A DNA stretch of 64,000 nucleotides from Coxiellaceae bacterium (GTDB taxonomy: Bacteria > Pseudomonadota > Gammaproteobacteria > Coxiellales > Coxiellaceae), in NCBI GenBank assembly GCA_029212885.1, contig JARGPC010000001.1, positions 124,001 to 188,000 on the forward strand. The letters are read 5' to 3'. Below are positions 57,058-64,000 of this stretch, in pieces (position 1 is the first letter of the stretch; the number at the start of each line of letters is the position of its first letter). The notes beneath the pieces are model-generated. The model saw nothing but the letters and a program-made list of their open reading frames with translations, was not told the DNA's origin and did not search any database. Position numbers and translations under genes: made by a program.

Positions 57058-58527
57058 ATGAAAAAACGCAGCCAATTTTACCTAGCATTTTTATGTATCG
57101 CGCTAACAACGAGTATCTTTACGTTGTCATTTGGGAAAATGGAACTGTGGTTTCTGCTGTGGATGCTACCTCTACCTATCATGCTCTACAGTCAGGTCGT
57201 AGAAATACGTAGCACTATTTTTGTCAGCCTAATCTCTTACATACTCGGCTGCACCGCAGTGATTTTTCATCGTTACTTACTGTCAGTGTACCCAGTACCA
57301 TTCGCTCTAATACCCTCGTTATTGCACGGCATGATATTCACCGTTGCCATCGTGCTTTTCCGTATTAGCCTAGACCGCATACCTATCTGGCTACAAGCGC
57401 TTGTCTTTCCTGCTTTTTGGACAGGCTATCAAATGATCTGGTCTTATACCGACTACACCTACTTTATCCACTTTGGCGTAGGTACACAGGCTTACTACCT
57501 ACCATTATTACAGCTCACCAGCCTCACCGGCATCTGGGGTGTATCATTTGTGCTCGGCTTATTCTCAAGCTGTATCGCCACTGCGATTTACCACATCAAA
57601 AAACCGCTTAAGGCGATAATCCCTCTGGCAACAGGGGCTATTATCATAGGTGCGACACTAAGCTTTGGTTACTATCGCCTAGCTCACCCAGCACAAACAC
57701 GACATATCAGAGTTGCACTAGCAGCACATAACCCACCCCACATGCATCAAATTGGCTTTCCCACCAAGACTCAAATGGCGATGCGCATTCAACGATACCC
57801 GAAGCTATTAAAACAAATGGCAAACTCAAATCCATTATTCATGCTAACGCCTGAAATTTGGTTACAACTGAACGACAGCGATACACTCAGCACACTGCAC
57901 ACCATTAAACAAATAGCCAAGCAAACCACAACCAATATAATTTCAGCTGTTAAATTGCTCGGCGACCAACAACCTAAAGTAAATGCCGCTTGGCTTATCA
58001 ACCAACAAGGCAAACTCATTGGCCAATATAATAAGATTCATTTAATCCCTGAAATAGAAAGCAACTTAATTGCCGGCGATAAAATGCACACATACACGCT
58101 CAACGGTGTGAAGTTCGGTGTAGCTATCGGTGATGACCCACTATTCGAGCAACCGATTCATAACTACGGTGCATTAAAAGGTCAGATTGTATTTATTGCA
58201 TCCGCGGATAATGGCATTCAACGCACCGGTCGTGAACTCCGACAAATCGCTATTATGCACGCCGTGGGTAATGGCCTAGCATTAGCACGCAGCTCCACCT
58301 TCGGTGAACTTACCTTGGCTGACGCTTATGGCAGAATCATTGCAAACATGCCAACCACCCATGATGCTACCAGCATAATCACCGCTGATGTGCCACTCGG
58401 CTTTGGTAATACGTTTCACACACGGCATGGCAATTGGTTTGCCTGGGTATGCTTAGCATTAAGCACACTCATTTTACTGATGCTAGGATGGCAAATCCGC
58501 AAAAGTCATAAATCAGAAACTAACTGA
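57058..58527 (+). CDS. Lnt-like nitrilase-superfamily membrane protein without catalytic Cys
   Basis: 489 aa. Six to seven N-terminal membrane helices (to about 205) and a periplasmic carbon-nitrogen hydrolase domain, ending with a last helix (FAWVCLALSTLILLMLGW): the layout of apolipoprotein N-acyltransferase. The nitrilase triad needs Glu, Lys, Cys: E266 (TPEIW) and K326 (YNKIHLIPE) are there, but the Cys position reads Gly358 in VAIGDDPLF. It therefore should not acylate through a thioester; a pseudoenzyme or altered role is likely. A functional Lnt would be expected elsewhere. Downstream of the triple-repeat protein. Confidence 0.8.
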   Translation: MKKRSQFYLAFLCIALTTSIFTLSFGKMELWFLLWMLPLPIMLYSQVVEIRSTIFVSLISYILGCTAVIFHRYLLSVYPVPFALIPSLLHGMIFTVAIVLFRISLDRIPIWLQALVFPAFWTGYQMIWSYTDYTYFIHFGVGTQAYYLPLLQLTSLTGIWGVSFVLGLFSSCIATAIYHIKKPLKAIIPLATGAIIIGATLSFGYYRLAHPAQTRHIRVALAAHNPPHMHQIGFPTKTQMAMRIQRYPKLLKQMANSNPLFMLTPEIWLQLNDSDTLSTLHTIKQIAKQTTTNIISAVKLLGDQQPKVNAAWLINQQGKLIGQYNKIHLIPEIESNLIAGDKMHTYTLNGVKFGVAIGDDPLFEQPIHNYGALKGQIVFIASADNGIQRTGRELRQIAIMHAVGNGLALARSSTFGELTLADAYGRIIANMPTTHDATSIITADVPLGFGNTFHTRHGNWFAWVCLALSTLILLMLGWQIRKSHKSETN

Positions 58528-59348
58528 CGATAAGCAGTAATGACTTTTTTCCATATTGGGCCAGGCTTGCCTTTACCAATAATATCGTCATCCACTTGTA
58601 TAACCGGCATGACTTCCTTAGATGACCCTGTCACCCAAACCTCATCAGCATCACGCAACTCTGCTTCAGTAATGACAACCTCTTCAGCCGGTATTTTTTT
58701 TTGCTTCGCTATTAACAATGCCGTACTGCGTGTAACGCCACCGAGCAATTGGCTCGATAAAGGTCGAGTTTTTATAACGCCATCCTTTACAATAAATACC
58801 GCACTGGTTGAACCTTCAATCACTTCATTATCATCAATAATAATTGCTTCCATCGCGCCCGCTTGCTTCGCTTCACGCTGCATCATTGTGGTGGCCAATA
58901 AATTAGTTGATTTAATATCGCAACGACGCCAACGCGTCTCTGGCACCGTAATTGTCTTAATACCATCATCATGCCGCTTTACAATCGCAGGAGCACATTT
59001 AACATAAACGGTAGGCTCAAGATTCTCGGTTTCAGTGTAACGTCGACGAGTCGGAACACCTCGCGTCACTTGAATATATATCGACTGCTGCTGACATGAA
59101 TCAGTCATCTCTAGCAGCTTGTGAATAATCTCCAGCCATTCCTGCTGAGACTTCACACATACAATTCCCGCTTGTTGTAAACTGTAAGCCAAGCGACCTA
59201 AATGCTGCTCTAAATGAAACGGGCGACCATTATAAACCGTCACCACTTCATACACGGCATCCGCAAACAAAAAACCACGATCCATCACTGATACTTTAGC
59301 TTCCTCCGGCGGCATAAATTCGCCGTTAAGATACACAGAGATTTTCAT
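58506..59348 (-). CDS. dat: D-amino-acid aminotransferase, class IV
   Basis: 280 aa PLP enzyme of the branched-chain/D-alanine transaminase fold. Seen: VSVMDRGFLFADAVYEVV at the start, KSTNLLATTMM with the PLP Lys, and EGSTSAVFIVKDG. Length fits D-alanine aminotransferase (about 280) rather than IlvE (305). Interconverts D-alanine and D-glutamate for peptidoglycan. It overlaps pdxT by 23 bases: a PLP user encoded next to the PLP maker. Confidence 0.85.
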   Translation of the reverse strand: MKISVYLNGEFMPPEEAKVSVMDRGFLFADAVYEVVTVYNGRPFHLEQHLGRLAYSLQQAGIVCVKSQQEWLEIIHKLLEMTDSCQQQSIYIQVTRGVPTRRRYTETENLEPTVYVKCAPAIVKRHDDGIKTITVPETRWRRCDIKSTNLLATTMMQREAKQAGAMEAIIIDDNEVIEGSTSAVFIVKDGVIKTRPLSSQLLGGVTRSTALLIAKQKKIPAEEVVITEAELRDADEVWVTGSSKEVMPVIQVDDDIIGKGKPGPIWKKVITAYRQLVSDL

Positions 59349-59931
59349 CTGACTGACTCCTCAACAATTGACAACACGAAACAAAATAACGATGTATCGC
59401 TACATCTTGACTTAATTCAGGGTGGAATGATGCAACGATAATATTTTCTTGCTGCACCAGCACCGGTTGTTGTTGATGCCTGATCAACACTTGCACCTTG
59501 TCACCCAAGGCTTTTATTTTCGGTGCTCGAATAAATACCGCTTCAAATTGATTAATCGCTAAAACCGCATCAATTTCCGATAAATTTTGAATAAAACTAT
59601 TTAACTGGCGCCCATAAGCATTACGCTCAACATCTATATCAATAAGACCTAATGAAACTTGAGGCGGCGATACGGTCTTAGCTAATAAAATCAATCCGGC
59701 ACAGGTGCCAAAAATCATTTTACCTTGCGCTGCAAACTCAGCAATCGCTTGCAACCAGTTGAGTGGCGCCATTAATTTTAATAACGCACTGGATTCACCA
59801 CCCGGAATAATAAGACCTTCACATTGATGTAAGTGCTCTGGCTTACGCACCTGGCAGTGATTAACACCAAGACTTTCAAGGTGTGCTTGGTGAGCGGCAA
59901 ATCCGCCTTGTAATGCAAGCACACCTATCAT
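59326..59931 (-). CDS. pdxT: Pyridoxal 5'-phosphate synthase glutaminase subunit PdxT
   Basis: 201 aa. Releases ammonia from glutamine for PdxS. Class-I-like glutaminase: IIPGGESS, nucleophile C77 in GTCAGL, and the His-Glu pair in SFHPEL. 2 bases after the pdxS stop; overlaps the dat gene downstream. Expected partner of PdxS in a 12+12 complex. Confidence 0.95.
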   Translation of the reverse strand: MIGVLALQGGFAAHQAHLESLGVNHCQVRKPEHLHQCEGLIIPGGESSALLKLMAPLNWLQAIAEFAAQGKMIFGTCAGLILLAKTVSPPQVSLGLIDIDVERNAYGRQLNSFIQNLSEIDAVLAINQFEAVFIRAPKIKALGDKVQVLIRHQQQPVLVQQENIIVASFHPELSQDVAIHRYFVSCCQLLRSQSDENLCVS

Positions 59932-59933
59932 GA

Positions 59934-60815
59934 TTAGTCGCCTCGAGTAGCCAGTAATTCTTCTTCAGGCAATTTGCTAATATCGATACCGACCATTGGC
60001 TCACCCAAATTTTCTGATAACTTAGCAACCATGTCCGCATCATGATAATGCGTTGTCGCTTGCACTATCGCATGCGCACGTTTAGCGGGATTACCTGATT
60101 TAAAGATACCCGAACCAACAAACACGGTTTCCGCACCCAACTGCATCATCATCACAGCATCAGCAGGTGTAGCAATACCACCCGCAGCAAAGTTCGGCAC
60201 TGGCAACCAGCCCGTCTTCGCTACCATTTTCACCAACTCATAAGGCGCACCAAGATTTTTTGCAGCCGTCATTAACTCTTCATCACCCATCGTCGTCAAT
60301 TCACGCATCTCTTTTTTCATTTGACGCATATGACGCACCGCTTCAATCACATTACCCGAACCGGCTTCACCTTTGGTACGAATCAATGCCGCACCTTCAC
60401 CAATACGACGTAACGCTTCACCCAAGTTGCGCGCGCCGCAAACAAACGGCACTTGAAAATCATGCTTGTTAATATGGAACTCGTCATCAGCCATCGTTAA
60501 CACTTCACTTTCATCAACGTAGTCAACGCCCAGTGCTTGTAGAATTTGCGCCTCTGCAAAATGACCAATACGCACTTTCGCCATCACCGGAATATTCACC
60601 GCAGCCATGATTTCTTTTATCATCTTCGGATCACTCATGCGCGCAATGCCGCCTTGCTTGCGAATATCCGCAGGCACACGTTCTAATGCCATTACCGCTA
60701 CCGCGCCGGCATCTTCAGCAATTTTGGCTTGTTCGGCGTTAGTGACATCCATAATCACTCCGCCTTTAAGCATATCGGCCAAGCCGGTCTTCAAACGCAG
60801 TAAATTCTCGCTCAT
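59934..60815 (-). CDS. pdxS: Pyridoxal 5'-phosphate synthase lyase subunit PdxS
   Basis: 293 aa from the ATG 6 bases after GGAG; 21 upstream codons in frame are not used. TIM-barrel enzyme assembling PLP from ribose 5-phosphate, glyceraldehyde 3-phosphate and ammonia. [43 protein letters not shown] (catalytic Lys) are exact for the family. The deoxyxylulose-independent PLP route is less common in gammaproteobacteria than PdxA/PdxJ. Confidence 0.96.
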   Translation of the reverse strand: MSENLLRLKTGLADMLKGGVIMDVTNAEQAKIAEDAGAVAVMALERVPADIRKQGGIARMSDPKMIKEIMAAVNIPVMAKVRIGHFAEAQILQALGVDYVDESEVLTMADDEFHINKHDFQVPFVCGARNLGEALRRIGEGAALIRTKGEAGSGNVIEAVRHMRQMKKEMRELTTMGDEELMTAAKNLGAPYELVKMVAKTGWLPVPNFAAGGIATPADAVMMMQLGAETVFVGSGIFKSGNPAKRAHAIVQATTHYHDADMVAKLSENLGEPMVGIDISKLPEEELLATRGD

Positions 60816-60881
60816 GAAACTCTCCTGTGATGGCATATAATTGCGCCGTATTGTTCCACAGGCATGGCAATGATGCAATCT

Positions 60882-61643
60882 TTATAAAGAGACGGAGGAC
60901 ATCGCCCCTGCTTGAGCTGCCACTTCATCATGATAACCGCCACTAGCAACCACTCGGCTCATGATATTAGCAAGCGCCAACTTGCCATCAGAACCAGCTA
61001 ACTGCCTGAATATATCTTCAGCTTCCTCACTATTAACATCCAAATCACCGGCCGCCGCAAGCACACCCGCATACACCCGCTTGAACAGGCCTAGCCCTGA
61101 CGGCATATTATTATCATCACTAACAGCTCGCTCATAATCTAAATATCCCCGGGACAATGCCTCTGGCAACCTAAGCGTGATATCAAATGCTTTCGATAAT
61201 AACAATTGACTAAATTCAAAAACTTCACCCATATACGCAAATCGAACGCTAGATTCTTGCTGAATCCGATAGGCAACATATAGAAACAACAATCGCCTAA
61301 TCCGAACGAGCTGCTCTTCATTAGTCAGGTCCGAACGGTTAATGACTTGGGCGACTTGATTTTGTAATAGCTCGACGTCATAGCCCCTTTTACGCGTATG
61401 AGCCGGACGTGTGGCTTTATCTTTAAATAAATTGTAGCCGGATGCTACTAATGATCTCACCCCTTTCGGGCATGTCCAGCTATAGCCACCCACTCGCTGA
61501 GAAGCAGGAAAATGATGCTTATAACTATTTGCAAATCGATCAATACAGCCCCCTATTGCCTTAGCAGTACTTGGCTTTGGGTCCGCTAATAAATCAGCTA
61601 ATACAAACGTCGGCTTTGGTGGTGCTACGTGATCAGTTCTCAT
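60882..61643 (-). CDS. Orphan helical protein
   Basis: 253 aa from an ATG 7 bases after GGAGG. No recognised domain, signal or membrane segment; helical content is high (LLQNQVAQVINRSDLTNEEQ, VRIRRLLFLYVAYRIQQ). The first 60 residues are Pro-rich with a Cys pair. Stands between pdxS and the divergent aroQ operon. Could be another effector-type protein, but I see no feature that says so. Confidence 0.55.
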   Translation of the reverse strand: MRTDHVAPPKPTFVLADLLADPKPSTAKAIGGCIDRFANSYKHHFPASQRVGGYSWTCPKGVRSLVASGYNLFKDKATRPAHTRKRGYDVELLQNQVAQVINRSDLTNEEQLVRIRRLLFLYVAYRIQQESSVRFAYMGEVFEFSQLLLSKAFDITLRLPEALSRGYLDYERAVSDDNNMPSGLGLFKRVYAGVLAAAGDLDVNSEEAEDIFRQLAGSDGKLALANIMSRVVASGGYHDEVAAQAGAMSSVSL

Positions 61644-61804
61644 CCTTTTCCCTCCCACAGGTGTTCCTCAGCGAACAGTTTACGCAGAACAAACCCCTTC
61701 AACCATATCGGGATATCAGCCTGGTTGACGGCCGAATTAGAGTACGAAATGAACAAATAAGCAATATTAACAATGCCAACATAACGGTAATTGTCGCAAA
61801 CATG

Positions 61805-61833
61805 TCGACATCTTCGGTAAAAATACCTATAAT
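61805..61833 (+). promoter_or_regulatory. Sigma-70 promoter for aroQ-accBC
   Basis: TCGACA, 17 bases, TATAAT; -10 perfect, -35 five of six. The -10 is 27 bases from the aroQ ATG, leaving room for a short leader with AGAGAG. Confidence 0.8.
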
Positions 61834-61860
61834 TTCGTTAAATTAACAGAGAGCAAGTAG

Positions 61861-62328
61861 ATGGCAAAAATTTTAGCTTTACATGGCCCCAACCTGAATA
61901 TGCTGGGCCAGCGCGAAAAACATCACTATGGTACCACGACACTGGAACAAATCAACCAGCAACTGACCGAACGCGCTCAAAGCCTTGGCCACCACTTAGA
62001 CACTATGCAATCCAATGCTGAGCATATTTTGATCGACAGCATCCAGCAATCGCAAGCCAACCTACTTATTCTTAATGCCGCTGGCTACACCCATACCAGC
62101 ATCGCATTGCGAGACGCCATCCTCGCCAAACAAATACCCACTATCGAAGTGCATCTCAGCAACACCGCCGCTCGCGAAACATTTCGCCAACAGTCTCTGA
62201 TTAGCGATATTGCCATCGGCACAATTCAAGGTTTTGGTGCTCACAGCTATCTACTTGCCCTAGATGCTGCGCACCAATATATATCAACCCAATGCAGCCA
62301 GAAGGACACCATCAATGGATATGCGTAA
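61861..62328 (+). CDS. aroQ: 3-dehydroquinate dehydratase, type II
   Basis: 155 aa. Third step of the shikimate pathway. [13 protein letters not shown] with the catalytic Tyr shortly after (HHYGT), [15 protein letters not shown] with the catalytic His-bearing IEVHLSN next. Intact. Overlaps accB by 14 bases; aroQ-accB-accC is a common gammaproteobacterial order. Confidence 0.96.
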   Translation: MAKILALHGPNLNMLGQREKHHYGTTTLEQINQQLTERAQSLGHHLDTMQSNAEHILIDSIQQSQANLLILNAAGYTHTSIALRDAILAKQIPTIEVHLSNTAARETFRQQSLISDIAIGTIQGFGAHSYLLALDAAHQYISTQCSQKDTINGYA

Positions 62329-62791
62329 AATTAAAAAACTTATCGACCTCATCAACGAAAGCGGTGTAGGCGAAATCGAAGTCACCTCAGGTGAAGAATC
62401 CGTGCGTATTAGCCGCATGCCCAACACCACCCAACAAATGGCACCCGTGCAACAACCGGTTATCATTCAAGACAATACCGCACCAACTGCCAACACACCG
62501 CAGAAAAAAATGGATACCACTGGCGAACCCCCACAGCAACATGATGGTCACACCCTAGAGTCACCCATGGTTGGCACCGTCTACCTAGCTGCTACACCCG
62601 GCGCCAAGCCATTTGTTGAACTCGGTCAACACGTCAATGCTGGCGACACCGTTTGCATTATCGAAGCGATGAAAATGTTTAACCAAATTGAAGCCGATAA
62701 ATCTGGCGTAATCAGCGCTCGCTTAATTGAAAACGCTGAGCCCGTAGAATACGAACAAGCCTTGTTTGTAATCACTCCCGACAGCGAATAA
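62315..62791 (+). CDS. accB: Biotin carboxyl carrier protein of acetyl-CoA carboxylase
   Basis: 158 aa from the ATG 9 bases after AAGGA (17 in-frame upstream codons are not used). An N-terminal domain, a Pro/Gln-rich linker, and the biotinyl domain with EAMKMFNQI (Lys about 120). Carries CO2 on biotin from AccC to the transcarboxylase for fatty-acid synthesis. Coupled to aroQ upstream and 12 bases from accC. Confidence 0.96.
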   Translation: MDMRKIKKLIDLINESGVGEIEVTSGEESVRISRMPNTTQQMAPVQQPVIIQDNTAPTANTPQKKMDTTGEPPQQHDGHTLESPMVGTVYLAATPGAKPFVELGQHVNAGDTVCIIEAMKMFNQIEADKSGVISARLIENAEPVEYEQALFVITPDSE

Positions 62792-62803
62792 CCGAGGTTA
62801 GCC

Positions 62804-64000
62804 ATGTTTAGTAAAGTACTCATCGCCAACCGCGGCGAAATCGCACTCCGTATTCACCGCGCTTGCAAAGAACTCGGCATCAAAACCGTTGCCGCCTATT
62901 CAACAGCGGATAAAGAACTCATGCATGTACGCATGGCCGATGAAGCCGTATGTATAGGCCCAGCCAATAGCGCCAACAGCTATTTAAATATCCCCAGCGT
63001 TATCAGCGCAGCTGAAATCGCTCACGTCGACGCCATTCACCCAGGCTATGGCTTCTTAGCCGAAAACGACGAATTCGCTGACGCCATAGAACAAAGCGGC
63101 TTTACCTTTATTGGACCCGATGGCGACACCATTCGACGCATGGGCAATAAAGTCTCCGCCATTAAAAGCATGAAAGCCGCCGGCATCCCCTGCATCCCCG
63201 GGTCAGATGGCGAACTCGGCAAAGACGAAGCCACCAACAAAGCTATCGCTAAAAAAATTGGCTACCCAATCATAGTAAAAGCCGCCGGTGGTGGTGGCGG
63301 ACGCGGCATGCGCGTTGTACACGAAGAAAAAGATTTGATTAACACCATCGCGACAACGAAAACCGAAGCTGCCGCTGCCTTCGGCACCAGCACCGTCTAC
63401 ATGGAAAAGTTTCTAGTAACTCCTCGTCATATTGAAATTCAAATACTCAGTGATGGCCAAGGTAACGCCATTCACCTAGGCGAACGCGACTGCTCTATGC
63501 AGCGCCGCCACCAAAAAGTAATTGAAGAGGCTCCCGCACCCGGCATTACTGCCGAAGAACGCGAAAAGATCGGCAAGCTATGCGTCGATGCCTGTCTAGA
63601 GATTAACTACAAAGGCGTAGGTACATTTGAGTTTCTGTATGAAAAAGGCCAATTCTATTTTATCGAAATGAATACGCGTATTCAGGTCGAACACCCCGTA
63701 ACCGAAATGGTTACAGGCATCGATTTAATCAAAGAGCAAATCCGTGTTGCTGCCGGCATACCATTACGCTTTAAACAATCCGATATTAAATTAAAGGGGC
63801 ATGCGATTGAATGCCGCATCAATGCCGAAGACCCAAGAAACTTCACCCCATCGCCCGGCAATATTACCATGTTTCATAGTCCCGGCGGATTAGGCGTGCG
63901 CATGGACTCTCATATTTATACTGGCTATCGTGTGCCACCGTATTATGACTCACTCATCGGAAAATTAATTACCTGGGGTGAAACTCGCGATATCGCATTA
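62804..64000 (+). CDS. accC: Biotin carboxylase of acetyl-CoA carboxylase (partial, runs off the window)
   Basis: 399 codons seen with no stop; expected total about 448. ATP-grasp enzyme charging biotin on AccB with bicarbonate. Opening [45 protein letters not shown] (the ATP-binding Gly loop), and [18 protein letters not shown] are exact. The start follows accB by 12 bases. Confidence 0.97.
   Translation, partial: MFSKVLIANRGEIALRIHRACKELGIKTVAAYSTADKELMHVRMADEAVCIGPANSANSYLNIPSVISAAEIAHVDAIHPGYGFLAENDEFADAIEQSGFTFIGPDGDTIRRMGNKVSAIKSMKAAGIPCIPGSDGELGKDEATNKAIAKKIGYPIIVKAAGGGGGRGMRVVHEEKDLINTIATTKTEAAAAFGTSTVYMEKFLVTPRHIEIQILSDGQGNAIHLGERDCSMQRRHQKVIEEAPAPGITAEEREKIGKLCVDACLEINYKGVGTFEFLYEKGQFYFIEMNTRIQVEHPVTEMVTGIDLIKEQIRVAAGIPLRFKQSDIKLKGHAIECRINAEDPRNFTPSPGNITMFHSPGGLGVRMDSHIYTGYRVPPYYDSLIGKLITWGETRDIAL

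Overview
The window reads as the chromosome of a gammaproteobacterium, most probably a host-associated member of the Legionellales (Legionella/Coxiella/Berkiella-like). The reasons are the housekeeping gene set (fxsA-groES-groEL, acnA, pssA, nadC, aroQ-accB-accC, tamA-tamB, coaA, ampG) and a large number of proteins built like eukaryote-directed effectors: ankyrin repeats, an F-box, a degenerate eukaryotic-type protein kinase, protease-like folds and C-terminal CaaX boxes. No secretion-system gene lies in the window, so secretion is inferred. Order-level placement is an inference; genus cannot be read from the sequence.

Layout. 1-7.6 kb: CDP-alcohol phosphotransferase, membrane-anchored Nudix protein, Bcr/CflA-type MFS pump, aldose 1-epimerase, S1/P1 nuclease, three tandem four-helix membrane paralogues, and CoaA. 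Two families of dispersed palindromic repeats sit here, and one copy is inserted in frame inside the epimerase gene. 7.7-12.5 kb: tamA-tamB. 12.5-22.4 kb: three large minus-strand ankyrin proteins, all ending in a CaaX box (CVII, CTIC, CSIM); the middle one also has an F-box and so matches the architecture of Legionella AnkB. A 63-bp element is repeated upstream of two of them. 22.5-26.5 kb: P5C-reductase-like protein, secreted S33 peptidase, papain/transglutaminase-like protein, GNAT. 26.5-32 kb: a visibly A+T-richer island with two single-domain LuxR regulators, a C2/CI-type repressor with a perfect palindromic operator candidate, a queuosine-precursor transporter, GNAT, a nucleoside phosphorylase-cupin fusion, and a CADD-like di-metal oxygenase split by a -1 frame change at an A7 run.

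32-43 kb: SDR, a basic NLS-like protein, a secreted beta-propeller-like protein, an outer-membrane barrel, a protein kinase ending in CTIS, a multi-pass membrane protein, AmpG, a clan-CD-peptidase-like protein and an orphan protein with a disturbed 5' end. 43-54 kb: degenerate PAS-GGDEF, nadC-pssA, DUF3579-LOG-cardiolipin synthase operon, groESL with a good sigma-32 promoter and a terminator, fxsA, a second queuosine-type transporter, and acnA. 54-64 kb: a repeat cluster, an orphan membrane protein, an outer-membrane protein with three internal repeats followed by an Lnt-like protein lacking the catalytic Cys, D-amino-acid transaminase-pdxT-pdxS, an orphan protein, and aroQ-accB-accC (accC runs off the end).

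The most notable signal is that four separate proteins end in CaaX prenylation boxes, which only make sense in a eukaryotic cytosol. No tRNA, rRNA, CRISPR array or transposase was recognised.
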